Source: Hydractinia symbiolongicarpus (taxonomy: Eukaryota; Cnidaria; Hydrozoa; Anthoathecata; Hydractiniidae). Taken from it: a DNA stretch of 64,000 bases. The notes under the pieces are model-generated. The model ran no database searches and had not been told where the DNA came from. It saw only the letters and a program-made list of their open reading frames with translations. The stretch is from the NCBI RefSeq assembly GCF_029227915.1, contig NC_079877.1, positions 9,300,001 to 9,364,000 of the forward strand, in the 5' to 3' direction. The stretch's first letter is position 1, and every line of letters begins with the position of its first letter. Positions 37,779 to 50,276 of the stretch are shown here, piece after piece. The translations under genes and the position numbers were made by a program.

Positions 37779-39526
37779 ATAAGATCCAGTAGGAGATGAA
37801 TGATTTGACTGCCAATTTTCTTTTTGTCATGTCGCTGCAGCCAACCACATTTGAATTATTGCATAGGGTGCCTTGAGTGACCGTATTTGCTGAAAGGAGT
37901 AGTAAGCGTTATTTAGTAAAGCCTGAAATCTTCTGGCGCCGCCATACCCAGAATCGCAATGCAACCGTGCAAGCGTAGCGTGAGCATTTCTATCCAAGGC
38001 GTTATTAACCGGCTATTGCCGTTTTTTGCTACTTTGTCAACTTGGCAATTCTGTCTCATTCGGAGCCACAATTTTGATAGTCAAAAATGTCAGGGCGGAT
38101 ACGGAAAGCATAAATCTAAATACAAAAAGGCTACTTTTGCGGGCGTTATTAATACAACATAAAATAACTTGTCTATCTGTACCGAGAAAGTTTATGTGAG
38201 GTCAAAAGCATAGACCGAACATGCGAGGTCGCTACGCTGACCGAGAGTAATATTTCTCGTAAGATGACAAGGTTGTAAAAAAAATAGAGAACTTTCCATT
38301 TGAGTTTTATTGTTTCAATTTTTCAAATACATGTTTATCACATAAATTCGACGTTGTTTTGCTTGTTTTTCATTGTGCTGTTAATGTTTTTAAAAGCATT
38401 TTCTTTTATCTGCGACACCGAACGTGGAACATGTTTTTCTGATTCTGACGGAGTGAATCGTGATTTAGGATTTACTGCAACTTCATTTTTCAGTGTGGAT
38501 GTGTTTGGCTATTTTTTCCAATGTTATTTGTATGCATTTATAGTTATTAATATGTATGTTACAAGGTCAAAAGTTGCACCGGGCTGTATGAAGCTCGTCG
38601 TTGAGGCTTTTACCCAATCAGTGCTGTGGATTTCCCGTATATACTGATTTAAAATAGCTATCAGTAAATAATACTGTATAAGGCCCGCTAGTGCCGTTTA
38701 TAACCAAGCCGTTATCGAGGGTATATAAATGACAGCGCAGGGGCATTAATGAAAAGTCATGGGATAAAAATACTTAACGTCCAATTGAAGCAGTGACGTT
38801 AAACGCACGTATTTCATTTCGACTACTCATCTCCAGCATTGTTCTTAATAAGAAATGTTAATAGCATGTTAAACAGGGAAACGTATCCCTAGTTGTCAAA
38901 ACAGGGTTACGTTGACGTAAATTTTGAAGCATATTAGAAAATTCTTTTTTTTTATCTCTTCATCCCTGACAAAAAAGGCGCACGATGCAGCGCGTATTGA
39001 TACTTAAATCCGCAAAATCGACCGTGTCTTGTGTGAAAGGACACCTTCTAGATGTGATGTAGTACGCAACAAAAATAGTTTCGACATGTGAGTTATCTAA
39101 AACAACAAGACATTGTCAGAACGTCGTATAATGAACAATCCAATGATCTAGGATTGGCAACGCATCCTTCTGATGGAATTTAGCTCTTTTGTTTCATATT
39201 CATTGAAATTGAAGGGAATATCACCTTCACCGCGAAAGAACGATCTCTTGAAAGTATAACACGCATGTATGATTGGGAATTGTTGGTTTGGTCACCGAAG
39301 ACAAGAATAACTCGTGTGTGATTCGTGTGCACCCTAGTCCTACACCACTCCGATAAAAACCTTCCGTTTATTCAACAATCAACAATGATCTTCATAGACC
39401 GTGTCAACAAATTTCAAAGCGAAACCCACAAGAGTTTAAACGGTGAATGCTACATGCACAATATCTTCCCCGGAGGCGAATTTACGTTGTAATTTGTAAA
39501 CGGCCATCTTGATTATAAGCACTCAT
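37779..39526. other. Spacer before copy 13
   Basis: No gene is seen. It has the G marker pair with ATTGATAC. GAGTGACCG near 37875 is shared with the spacer before copy 8. TTTATGTGAGG near 38191 and TCAACAAATTT near 39405 are unique. Confidence 0.8.
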
Positions 39527-39623
39527 TAATTACAGTAATTAGAGAGAAAAGAGCGTATAAAGAAGGCTTTGACATGAATTGGACTAATACGATTCGCGCA
39601 CCGACGAAATAAGAGCCGGAATC

Positions 39624-40731
39624 ATGAGGAAATATCAGATTTACGTGATTTGTTTTGTTGTTTTGGCTTTTGCCGCTGCCACAGGTATTTTAATGCTTCT
39701 TCATTGCAATTGCCGTCAATGTTTCGTCGCAATAATAAAAAAATTGCATTTGTTCTTAATTTTTCAGCTACAAGAGTTTGCAGCAACAGAAATATCTTGT
39801 GCTCTGTGGTTAGATCAACTAGTTGTTCAAAGAAAATCGTTTCCAGTCATTGCCCAAGGCTTTGCAACACATGTGGAGGTAATACGGCTTCTTACACTTG
39901 AGGGGGTTGTCATTGCATTTTAGTTGTGAATCTACCTAATTTGTTTCGTAATAGCAAAATGTCGAAACATAAAGGCGTCAATGCGCGTTGATTGTGGCTA
40001 CCATGGAATTAGTCCGTTGGATTGCTTGAGAAAGGGATGTTGTTATGGCGAATTAAAGGTGGCTGGCCCGTGGTGTTATCATCGAAAAGGTAAATTTTCG
40101 ACCATGTTTTCGGCATTAACACTGACAATTTGGGCCACTAATTATTTCTCCAAATACTCTAGCAAACTGTCCCATGATTGAAGCAAACAAACGTGAAGAT
40201 TGTGGTTACCCTGGGATAAGCAAATCAGATTGCGTCAAAAAAGGATGCTGTTACAACGCGATCAAGGAAAAGGGACCGTGGTGTTATTACAGGCAAGGTG
40301 TGTTGTTCCGCTCTTACTGATTAGGTATTTTGAAAGCATTGTGTACTCTTCCATCCGTAATTTTAGAAAAATGCCGGAAAATAGCAGCAACAAGACGTCA
40401 TGATTGTGGTTATCCAGGCATAACGAAGCGGGCATGCGAGAAGAAAGGCTGTTGTTATAGTGAATTGCTAAACCAAAGTGGACCGTGGTGCTACCACCGC
40501 CTAGGTAAGCATAGAAGTACGCTCTCCACATTCGTCGCAAAATAACATAATGCGCGATCCTTAAAGTTTTTACTGCTGGTTTGTGTTGAATTTTCGTTAG
40601 AAAAATGTCTGCGCAAAGCAACAGAACGTGACGACTGCGGCTATCCTGGTATAACAGAATTCGAATGCATGAAAAGAGGTTGCTGCTATAATTCATTGCC
40701 CGGTCGTGGGCCATGGTGTTATTACCGATGA
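39624..40731 (+). CDS. Copy 13: ShKT plus four-trefoil gene, altered intron 4 donor
   Basis: Exons are 39624-39684, 39768-39878, 39955-40089, 40163-40297, 40367-40504 and 40601-40731. The donor of intron 4 at 40298 reads GTGTGT instead of GTAAGT. GT and the +5 G survive, so splicing may continue at reduced efficiency, but a second GT two bases on would shift the frame. Retention of the intron would end translation at 40318-40320, leaving ShKT plus two trefoils. If spliced normally the protein equals copy 2. Confidence 0.83.
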
Positions 40732-40908
40732 GGTAAAAGTCGCGAACACTTTTGTAAGCAAGTCATTTCGGGCCACGAGCTTAATATGTACTTCCTTTCG
40801 TTTAGATACGAGGACCTTCGGAAGATTATATGCGAACTTTAGTGTACTCATTGTTGTAAAAATATGTTGTCAAATAAATACCTCTAATATATGAACTTTT
40901 CCTTCCCA

Positions 40909-42656
40909 ATAAGATCCAGTAGGAGATGAATGATTTGACTGCCAATTTTCTTTTTGTCATGTCGCTGCAGCCAACCACATTTGAATTATTGCATAGGGTG
41001 CCTTGAGTGTCCGTATTTGCTGAAAGGAGTAGTAAGCGTTATTTAGTAAAGCCTGAAATCTTCTGGCGCCGCCATACCCAGAATCGCAATGCAACCGTGC
41101 AAGCGTAGCGTGAGCATTTCTATCCAAGGCATTATTAACCGGCTATTGCCGTTTTTTGCTACTTTGTCAACTTGGCAATTCTGTCTCATTCGAAGCCACA
41201 ATTTTGATAGTCAAAAATGTCAGGGCGGATACGGAAAGCATAAATCTAAATACAAAAAGGCTACTTTTGCGGGCGTTATTAATACAACATAAAATAACTT
41301 GTCTATCTGTACCGAGAAAGTTTATGCGAGGTCAAAAGCATAGACCGAACATGCGAGGTCGCTACGCTGACCGAGAGTAATATTTCTCGTAAGATGACAA
41401 GGTTGTAAAAAAAATAGAGAACTTTCCATTTGAGTTTTATTGTTTCAATTTTTCAAATACATGTTTATCACATAAATTCGACGTTGTTTTGCTTGTTTTT
41501 CATTGTGCTGTTAATGTTTTTAAAAGCATTTTCTTTTATCTGCGACACCGAACGTGGAACATGTTTTTCTGATTCTGACGGAGTGAATCGTGATTTAGGA
41601 TTTACTGCAACTTCATTTTTCAGTGTGGATGTGTTTGGCTATTTTTTCCAATGTTATTTGTATGCGTTTATAGTTATTAATATGTATGTTACAAGGTCAA
41701 AAGTTGCACCGGGCTGTATGAAGCTCGTCGTTGAGGCTTTTACCCAATCAGTGCTGTGGATTTCCCGTATATACTGATTTAAAATAGCTATCAGTAAATA
41801 ATACTGTATAAGGCCCGCTAGTGCCGTTTATAACCAAGCCGTTATCGAGGGTATATAAATGACAGCGCAGGGGCATTAATGAAAAGTCATGGGATAAAAA
41901 TACTTAACGTCCAATTGAAGCAGTGACGTTAAACGCACGTATTTCATTTCGACTACTGATCTCCAGCATTGTTCTTAATAAGAAATGTTAATAGCATGTT
42001 AAACAGGGAAACGTATCCCTAGTTGCCAAAACAGGGTTACGTTGACGTAAATTTTGAAGCATATTAGAAAATTCTTTTTTTTTATCTCTTCATCCCTGAC
42101 AAAAAAGGCGCACGATGCAGCGCGTATTGATACTTAAATCCGCAAAATCGACCGTGTCTTGTGTGAAAGGACACCTTCTAGATGTGATGTAGTACGCAAC
42201 AAAAATAGTTTCGACATGTGAGTTATCTAAAACAACAAGACATTGTCAGAACGTCGTATAATGAACAATCCAATGATCTAGGATTGGCAACGCATCCTTC
42301 TGATGGAATTTAGCTCTTTTGTTTCATATTCATTGAAATTGAAGGGAATATCACCTTCACCGCGAAAGAACGATCTCTTGAAAGTATAACACGCATGTAT
42401 GATTGGGAATTGTTGGTTTGGTCACCGAAGACAAGAATAACTCGTGTGTGATTCGTGTGCACCCTAGTCCTACACCACTCCGATAAAAACCTTCCGTTTA
42501 TTCAACAATCAACAATGATCTTCATAGACCGTGTCAACATATTTCAAAGCGAAACCCACAAGAGTTTAAACCGTGAATGCTACATGCACAATATCTTCCC
42601 CGGAGGCGAATTTACGTTGTAATTTGTAAACGGCCATCTTGATTATAAGCACTCAT
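40909..42656. other. Spacer before copy 14
   Basis: No gene is seen. It has the G marker pair with ATTGATAC. ATTCGAAGCC near 41189 is shared with the next spacer. CTACTGATCTCC (near 41954), GTTGCCAAAAC and AAACCGTGAA (near 42569) are unique. Confidence 0.8.
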
Positions 42657-42753
42657 TAATTACAGTAATTAGAGAGAAAAGAGCGTATAAAGAAGGCTTT
42701 GACATGAATTGGACTAATACGATTCGCGCACCGACGAAATAAGAGCCGGAATC

Positions 42754-43861
42754 ATGAGGAAATATCAGATTTACGTGATTTGTTTTGTTGTTTTGGCTTT
42801 TGCCGCTGCCACAGGTATTTTAATGCTTCTTCATTGCAATTGCCGTCAATGTTTCGTCGCAATAATAAAAAAATTGCATTTGTTTTTAATTTTTCAGCTA
42901 CAAGAGTTTGCAGCAACAGAAATATCTTGTGCTCTGTGGTTAGATCAACTAGTTGTTCAAAGAAAATCGTTTCCAGTCATTGCCCAAGGCTTTGCAACAC
43001 ATGTGGAGGTAATACGGCTTCTTACACTTGAGGGGGTTGTCATTGCATTTTAGTTGTGAATCTACCTAATTTGTTTCGTAATAGCAAAATGTCGAAACAT
43101 AAAGGCGTCAATGCGCGTTGATTGTGGCTACCATGGAATTAGTCCGTTGGATTGCTTGAGAAAGGGATGTTGTTATGGCGAATTAAAGGTGGCTGGCCCG
43201 TGGTGTTATCATCGAAAAGGTAAATTTTCGACTATGTTTTCGGCATTAACACTGACAATTTGGGCCACTAATTATTTCTCCAAATACTCTAGCAAACTGT
43301 CCCATGATTGAAGCAAACAAACGTGAAGATTGTGGTTACCCTGGGATAAGCAAATCAGATTGCGTCAAAAAAGGATGCTGTTACAACGCGATCAAGGAAA
43401 AGGGACCGTGGTGTTATTACAGGCAAGGTAAGTTGTTCCGCTCTTACTGATTAGGTATTTTGAAAGCATTGTGTACTCTTCCATCCGTAATTTTAGAAAA
43501 ATGCCGGAAAATAGCAGCAACAAGACGTCATGATTGTGGTTATCCAGGCATAACGAAGCGGGCATGCGAGAAGAAAGGCTGTTGTTATAGTGAATTGCTA
43601 AACCAAAGTGGACCGTGGTGCTACCACCGCCTAGGTAAGCATAGAAGTACGCTCTTCACATTCGTCGCAAAATAACATAATGCGCGATCCTTAAAGTTTT
43701 TACTGCTGGTTTGTGTTGAATTTTCGTTAAAAAAATGTCTGCGCAAAGCAACAGAACGTGACGACTGCGGCTATCCTGGTATAACAGAATTCGAATGCAT
43801 GAAAAGAGGTTGCTGCTATAATTCATTGCCCGGTCGTGGGCCATGGTGTTATTACCGATGA
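42754..43861 (+). CDS. Copy 14: ShKT plus four-trefoil gene, intron 5 acceptor lost
   Basis: Exons are 42754-42814, 42898-43008, 43085-43219, 43293-43427, 43497-43634 and (43731)-43861. The AG ending intron 5 at 43729-43730 is AA, so the normal acceptor is gone. Reading through intron 5 stops at 43673-43675 and gives ShKT plus three trefoils with a short tail. The next AG (43747-43748) would keep the frame but drop six residues, including Cys196, the first cysteine of trefoil 4. The 3' UTR also has a 21-bp and a 3-bp deletion (about 43979-43994). Confidence 0.82.
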
Positions 43862-43978
43862 GGTAAAAGTCGCGAACACTTTTGTAAGCAAGTCATTTCG
43901 GGCCACGAGCTTAATATGTACTTCCTTTCGTTTAGATACGAGGACCTTCGGAAGATTATATGCGAACTCTAGTGTACT

Positions 43979-43994
43979 CCAAATAAATACCTAT
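43979..43994 (+). other. Copy 14 3' UTR deletions beside the polyadenylation signal
   Basis: Compared with other units, 21 bases are missing just before CAAATAAATACC and three more just after it. AATAAA itself is retained at 43982-43987. Together with a 4-bp loss in the next spacer these account for the short 3102-bp spacing to copy 15. Confidence 0.85.
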
Positions 43995-44017
43995 ATATGA
44001 ACTTTTCCTTCCCAATA

Positions 44018-45758
44018 AGATCCAGTAGGAGATGAATGATTTGACTGCCAATTTTCTTTTTGTCATGTCGCTGCAGCCAACCACATTTGAATTATTGCAT
44101 AGGGTGCCTTGAGTGTCCGTATTTGCTGAAAGGAGTAGTAAGCGTTATTTAGTAAAGCCTGAAATCTTCTGGCGCCGCCATACCCAGAATCGCAATGCAA
44201 CCGTGCAAGCGTAGCGTGAGCATTTCTATCCAAGGCGTTATTAACCGGCTATTGCCGTTTTTTGCTACTTTGTCAACTTGGCAATTCTGTCTCATTCGAA
44301 GCCACAATTTTGATAGTCAAAAATGTCAGGGCGGATACGGAAAGCATAAATCTAAATACAAAAAGGCTACTTTTGCGGGCGTTATTAATACAACATAAAA
44401 TAACTTGTCTATCTGTACCGAGAAAGTTTATGCGAGGTCAAAAGCATAGACCGAACATGCGAGGTCGCTACGCTGACCGAGAGTAATATTTCTCGTAAGA
44501 TGACAAGGTTGTAAAAAAAATAGAGAACTTTCCATTTGAGTTTTATTGTTTCAATTTTTCAAATACATGTTTATCACATAAATTCGACGTTGTTTTGCTT
44601 GTTTTTCATTGTGCTGTTAATGTTTTTAAAAGCATTTTCTTTTATCTGCGACACCGAACGTGGAACATGTTTTTCTGATTCTGACGGAGTTAATCGTGAT
44701 TTAGGATTTACTGCAACTTCATTTTTCAGTGTGGATGTGTTTGGCTATTTTTTCCAATGTTATTTGTATGCATTTATAGTTATTAATATGTATTTTACAA
44801 GGTCAAAAGTTGCACCGGGCTGTATGAAGCTCGTCGTTGAGGCTTTTACCCAATCAGTGCTGTGGATTTCCCGTATATACTGATTTAAAATAGCTATCAG
44901 TAAATAATACTGTATAAGGCCCGCTAGTGCCGTTTATAACCAAGCCGTTATCGAGGGTATATGACAGCGCAGGGGCATTAATGAAAAGTCATGGGATAAA
45001 AATACTTAACGTCCAATTGAAGCAGTGACGTTAAACGCACGTATTTCATTTCGACTACTCATCTCCAGCATTGTTCTTAATAAGAAATGTTAATAGCATG
45101 TTAAACAGGGAAACGTATCCCTAGTTGTCAAAACAGGGTTACGTTGACGTAAATTTTGAAGCATATTAGAAAATTCTTTTTTTTTATCTCTTCATCCCTG
45201 ACAAAAAAGGCGCACGATGCAGCGCGTATTGGTACTTAAATCCGCAAAATCGACCGTGTCTTGTGTGAAAGGACACCTTCTAGATGTGATGTAGTACGCA
45301 ACAAAAATAGTTTCGACATGTGAGTTATCTAAAACAACAAGACATTGTCAGAACGTCGTATAATGAACAATCCAATGATTTAGGATTGGCAACGCATCCT
45401 TCTGATGGAATTTAGCTCTTTTGTTTCATATTCATTGAAATTGAAGGGAATATCACCTTCACCGCGAAAGAACGATCTCTTGAAAGTATAACACGCATGT
45501 ATGATTGGGAATTGTTGGTTTGGTCACCGAAGACAAGAATAACTCGTGTGTGATTCGTGTGCACCCTAGTCCTACACCACTCCGATAAAAACCTTCCGTT
45601 TATTCAACAATCAACAATGATCTTCATAGACCGTGTCAACATATTTCAAAGCGAAACCCACAAGAGTTTAAACGGTGAATGCTACATGCACAATATCTTC
45701 CCCGGAGGCGAATTTACGTTGTAATTTGTAAACGGCCATCTTGATTATAAGCACTCAG
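44018..45758. other. Spacer before copy 15
   Basis: No gene is seen. It has the G marker pair. The mid-spacer TATA is destroyed by a 4-bp deletion (TATATGAC near 44959). GAGTTAATCG near 44687, TATTTTACAAG near 44791 and ATGATTTAGG near 45374 are unique. The promoter-proximal palindrome is preceded by an extra CAG (near 45758), giving CAGTAATTA twice. Confidence 0.8.
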
Positions 45759-45855
45759 TAATTACAGTAATTAGAGAGAAAAGAGCGTATAAAGAAGGCT
45801 TTGACATGAATTGGACTAATACGATTCGCGCACCGACGAAATAAGAGCCGGAATC

Positions 45856-46969
45856 ATGAGGAAATATCAGATTTACGTGATTTGTTTTGTTGTTTTGGCT
45901 TTTGCCGCTGCCACAGGTATTTTAATGCTTCTTCATTGCAAGTGCCGTCAATGTTTCGTCGCAATAATAAAAAAGTTGCTTTTGTTCTTAATTTTTCAGC
46001 TACAAGAGTTTGCAGCAACAGAAATATCTTGTGCTCTGTGGTTAGATCAACTAGTTGTTCAAAGAAAATCGTTTCCAGTCATTGCCCAAGGCTTTGCAAC
46101 ACATGTGGAGGTAATACGGCTTCTTACACTTGAGGGGGTTGTCATTGCATTTTAGTTGTGAATCTACCTAATTTGTTTCGTAATAGCAAAATGTCGAAAC
46201 ATAAAGGCGTCAATGCGCGTTGATTGTGGCTACCATGGAATTAGTCCGTTGGATTGCTTGAGAAAGGGATGTTGTTATGGCGAATTAAAGGTGGCTGGCC
46301 CGTGGTGTTATCATCGAAAAGGTAAATTTTCGACTATGTTTTCGGCATTAACACTGACAATTTGGGCCACTAATTATTTCTCCAAATACTCTAGCAAACT
46401 GTCCCATGATTGAAGCAAACAAACGTGAAGATTGTGGTTACCCTGGGATAAGCAAATCAGATTGCGTCAAAAAAGGATGCTGTTACAACGCGATCAAGGA
46501 AAAGGGACCGTGGTCTTATTACAGGCAAGGTAAGTTGTTCCGCTCTTACTGATTAGGTATTTTGAAAGCATTGTGTACTCTTCTATCCGTAATTTTGTTT
46601 TTAGAAAAATGCCGGGAAATTGCAGCAACAAGACGTCATGATTGTGGTTATCCAGGCATAACGAAGCGGGCATGCGAGAAGAAAGGCTGTTGTTATAGTG
46701 AATTGCTAAACCAAAGTGGACCGTGGTGCTACCACCGCCTAGGTAAGCATAGAAGTACGCTCTCCACATTCGTCGCAAAATAACATAATGCGCGATCCTT
46801 AAAGTTTTTACTGCTGGTTTGTGTTGAATTTTCGTTAGAAAAATGTCTGCGCAAAGCAACAGAACGTGACGACTGCGGCTATCCTGGTATAACAGAATTC
46901 GAATGCATGAAAAGAGGTTGCTGCTATAATTCATTGCCCGGTCGTGGGCCATGGTGTTATTACCGATGA
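45856..46969 (+). CDS. Copy 15: most divergent ShKT-trefoil copy, Cys143Ser
   Basis: Exons are 45856-45916, 46000-46110, 46187-46321, 46395-46529, 46605-46742 and 46839-46969. Cys143, the last cysteine of trefoil 2, becomes Ser (TCT at 46514-46516), and Lys152 in trefoil 3 becomes Glu (46616-46618). Intron 4 is 75 bp because of a 6-bp insertion close to its acceptor, which is preserved. Intron 1 has three private changes. Copy 15 has the largest cluster of private differences, so it may have escaped homogenisation for longer. Confidence 0.85.
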
Positions 46970-47146
46970 GGTAAAAGTCGCGAACACTTTTGTAAGCAAG
47001 TCATTTCGGGCCACGAGCTTAATATGTACTTCCTTTTGTTTAGATACGAGGACCTTCGGAAGATTATGTGCGAACTTTAGTGTACTCATTGTTGTAAAAA
47101 TATGTTGTCAAATAAATACCTCTAATATATGAACTTTTCCTTCCCA

Positions 47147-48894
47147 ATAAGATCCAGTAGGAGATGAATGATTTGACTGCCAATTTTCTTTTTGTCATGT
47201 CGCTGCAGCCAAACACATTTGAATTATTGCATAGGGTGCCTTGAGTGTCCGTATTTGATGAAAGGGGTAGTAAGCGTTATTTAGTAAAGCCTGAAATCTT
47301 CTGGCGCCGCCATACCCAGAATTGCAATGCAACCGTGCAAGCGTGGCGTGAGCATTTCTATCCAAGGCGTTATTAACCGGATAATGCCGTTTTTTGCTAC
47401 TTTGTCAACTTGGCAATTCTGTCTCATTCGGAGCCACAATTTTGATAGTCAAACATGTCAGGGCGGATACGGAAAGCATAAATCTAAATACAAAAAGGCT
47501 ACTTTTGCGGGCGTTATTAATACAACATAAAATAACTTGTCTATCTGTACCGAGAAAGTTTATGCGAGGTCAAAAGCATAGACCGAACATGCGAGGTCGC
47601 TACGCTGACCGAGAGTAATATTTCTCGTAAGATGACAAGGTTGTAAAAAAAATAGAGAACTTTCCATTTGAGTTTTATTGTTTCAATTTTTCAAATACAT
47701 GTTTATCACATAAATTCGACGTTGTTTTGCTTGTTTTTCATTGTGCTGTTAATGTTTTTAAAAGCATTTTCTTTTATCTGCGACACCGAACGTGGAACAT
47801 GTTTTTCTGATTCTGACGGAGTGAATCGTGATTTAGGATTTACTGCAACTTCATTTTTCAGTGTGGATGTGTTTGGCTATTTTTTCCAATGTTATTTGTA
47901 TGCATTTATAGTTATTAATATGTATGTTACAAGGTCAAAAGTTGCACCGGGCTGTATGAAGCTCGTCCTTGAGGCTTTTACCCAATCAGTGCTGTGGATT
48001 TCCCGTATATACTGATTTAAAATAGCTATCAGTAAATAATACTGTATAAGGCCCGCTAGTGCCGTTTATAACCAAGCCGTTATCGAGGGTATATAAATGA
48101 CAGCGCAGGGGCATTAATGAAAAGTCATGGGATGAAAATACTTAACGTCCAATTGAAGCAGTGACGTTAAACGCACGTATTTCATTTCGACTACTCATCT
48201 CCAGCATTGTTCTTAATAAGAAATGTTAATAGCATGTTAAACAGGGAAACGTATCCCTAGTTGTCAAAACAGGGTTACGTTGACGTAAATTTTGAAGCAT
48301 ATTAGAAAATTCTTTTTTTTTATCTCTTCATCCCTGACAAAAAAGGCGCACGATGCAGCGCGTATTGGTACTTAAATCCGCAAAATCGACCGTGTCTTGT
48401 GTGAATGGACACCTTCTAGATGTGATGTAGTACGCAACAAAAATAGTTTCTACATGTGAATTATCTAAAACAACAAGACATTGTCAGAACGTCGTATAAT
48501 GAACAATCCAATGATCTAGGATTGGCAACGCATCCTTCTGATGGAATTTAGCTCTTTTGTTTCATATTCATTGAAATTGAAGGGAATATCACCTTCACCG
48601 CGAAAGAACGATCTCTTGAAAGTATAACACGCATGTATGATTGGGAATTGTTGGTTTGGTCACCGAAGACAAGAATAACTCGTGTGTGATTCGTGTGCAC
48701 CCTAGTCCTACACCACTCCGATAAAAACCTTCCGTTTATTCAACAATCAACAATGATCTTCATAGACCGTGTCAACATATTTCAAAGCGAAACCCACAAG
48801 AGTTTAAACGGTGAATGCTACATGCACAATATCTTCCCCGGAGGCGAATTTACGTTGTAATTTGTAAACGGCCATCTTGATTATAAGCACTCAT
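47147..48894. other. Spacer before copy 16
   Basis: No gene is seen. It has the T marker pair. It carries many private changes at its left end (CCAAACACATTT near 47208, TTGATGAAAGGGG near 47256, GGATAATGCC near 47379, AAACATGTC near 47451), so the divergence seen in copy 15 extends into it and fades to the right. Confidence 0.8.
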
Positions 48895-48991
48895 TAATTA
48901 CAGTAATTAGAGAGAAAAGAGCGTATAAAGAAGGCTTTGACATGAATTGGACTAATACGATTCGCGCACCGACGAAATAAGAGCCGGAATC

Positions 48992-50099
48992 ATGAGGAAA
49001 TATCAGATTTACGTGATTTGTTTTGTTGTTTTGGCTTTTGCCGCTGCCACAGGTATTTTAATGCTTCTTCATTGCAATTGCCGTCAATGTTTCGTCGCAA
49101 TAATAAAAAAATTGCATTTGTTCTTAACTTTTCAGCTACAAGAGTTTGCAGCAACAGAAATATCTTGTGCTCTGTGGTTAGATCAACTAGTTGTTCAAAG
49201 AAAATCGTTTCCAGTCATTGCCCAAGGCTTTGCAACACATGTGGAGGTAATACGGCTTCTTACACTTGAGGGGGTTGTCATTGCATTTTAGTTGTGAATC
49301 TACCTAATTTGTTTCGTAATAGCAAAATGTCGAAACATAAAGGCGTCAATGCGCGTTGATTGTGGCTACCATGGAATTAGTCCGTTGGATTGCTTGAGAA
49401 AGGGATGTTGTTATGGCGAATTAAAGGTGGCTGGCCCGTGGTGTTATCATCGAAAAGGTAAATTTTCGACTATGTTTTCGGCATTAACACTGACAATTTG
49501 GGCCACTAATTATTTCTCAAAATACTCTAGCAAACTGTCCCATGATTGAAGCAAACAAACGTGAAGATTGTGGTTACCCTGGGATAAGCAAATCAGATTG
49601 CGTCAAAAAAGGATGCTGTTACAACGCGATCAAGGAAAAGGGACCGTGGTGTTATTACAGGCAAGGTAAGTTGTTCCGCTCTTACTGATTAGGTATTTTG
49701 AAAGCATTGTGTACTCTTCCATCCGTAATTTTAGAAAAATGCCGGAAAATAGCAGCAACAAGACGTCATGATTGTGGTTATCCAGGCATAACGAAGCGGG
49801 CATGCGAGAAGAAAGGCTGTTGTTATAGTGAATTGCTAAACCAAAGTGGACCGTGGTGCTACCACCGCCTAGGTAAGCATAGAAGTACGCTCTCCACATT
49901 CGTCGCAAAATAACATAATGCGCGATCCTTAAAGTTTTTACTGCTGGTTTGTGTTGAATTTTCGTTAGAAAAATGTCTGCGCAAAGCAACAGAACGTGAC
50001 GACTGCGGCTATCCTGGTATAACAGAATTCGAATGCATGAAAAGAGGTTGCTGCTATAATTCATTGCCCGGTCGTGGGCCATGGTGTTATTACCGATGA
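48992..50099 (+). CDS. Copy 16: ShKT plus four-trefoil protein, intact
   Basis: Exons are 48992-49052, 49136-49246, 49323-49457, 49531-49665, 49735-49872 and 49969-50099. The protein is identical to copy 2. The intron 1 acceptor tract reads CTTAACTTTTCAG, a variant shared with copies 18 and 19. Confidence 0.88.
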
Positions 50100-50276
50100 G
50101 GTAAAAGTCGCGAACACTTTTGTAAGCAAGTCATTTCGGGCCACGAGCTTAATATGTACTTCCTTTCGTTTAGATACGAGGACCTTCGGAAGATTATATG
50201 CGAACTTTAGTGTACTCATTGTTGTAAAAATATGTTGTCAAATAAATACCTCTAATATATGAACTTTTCCTTCCCA

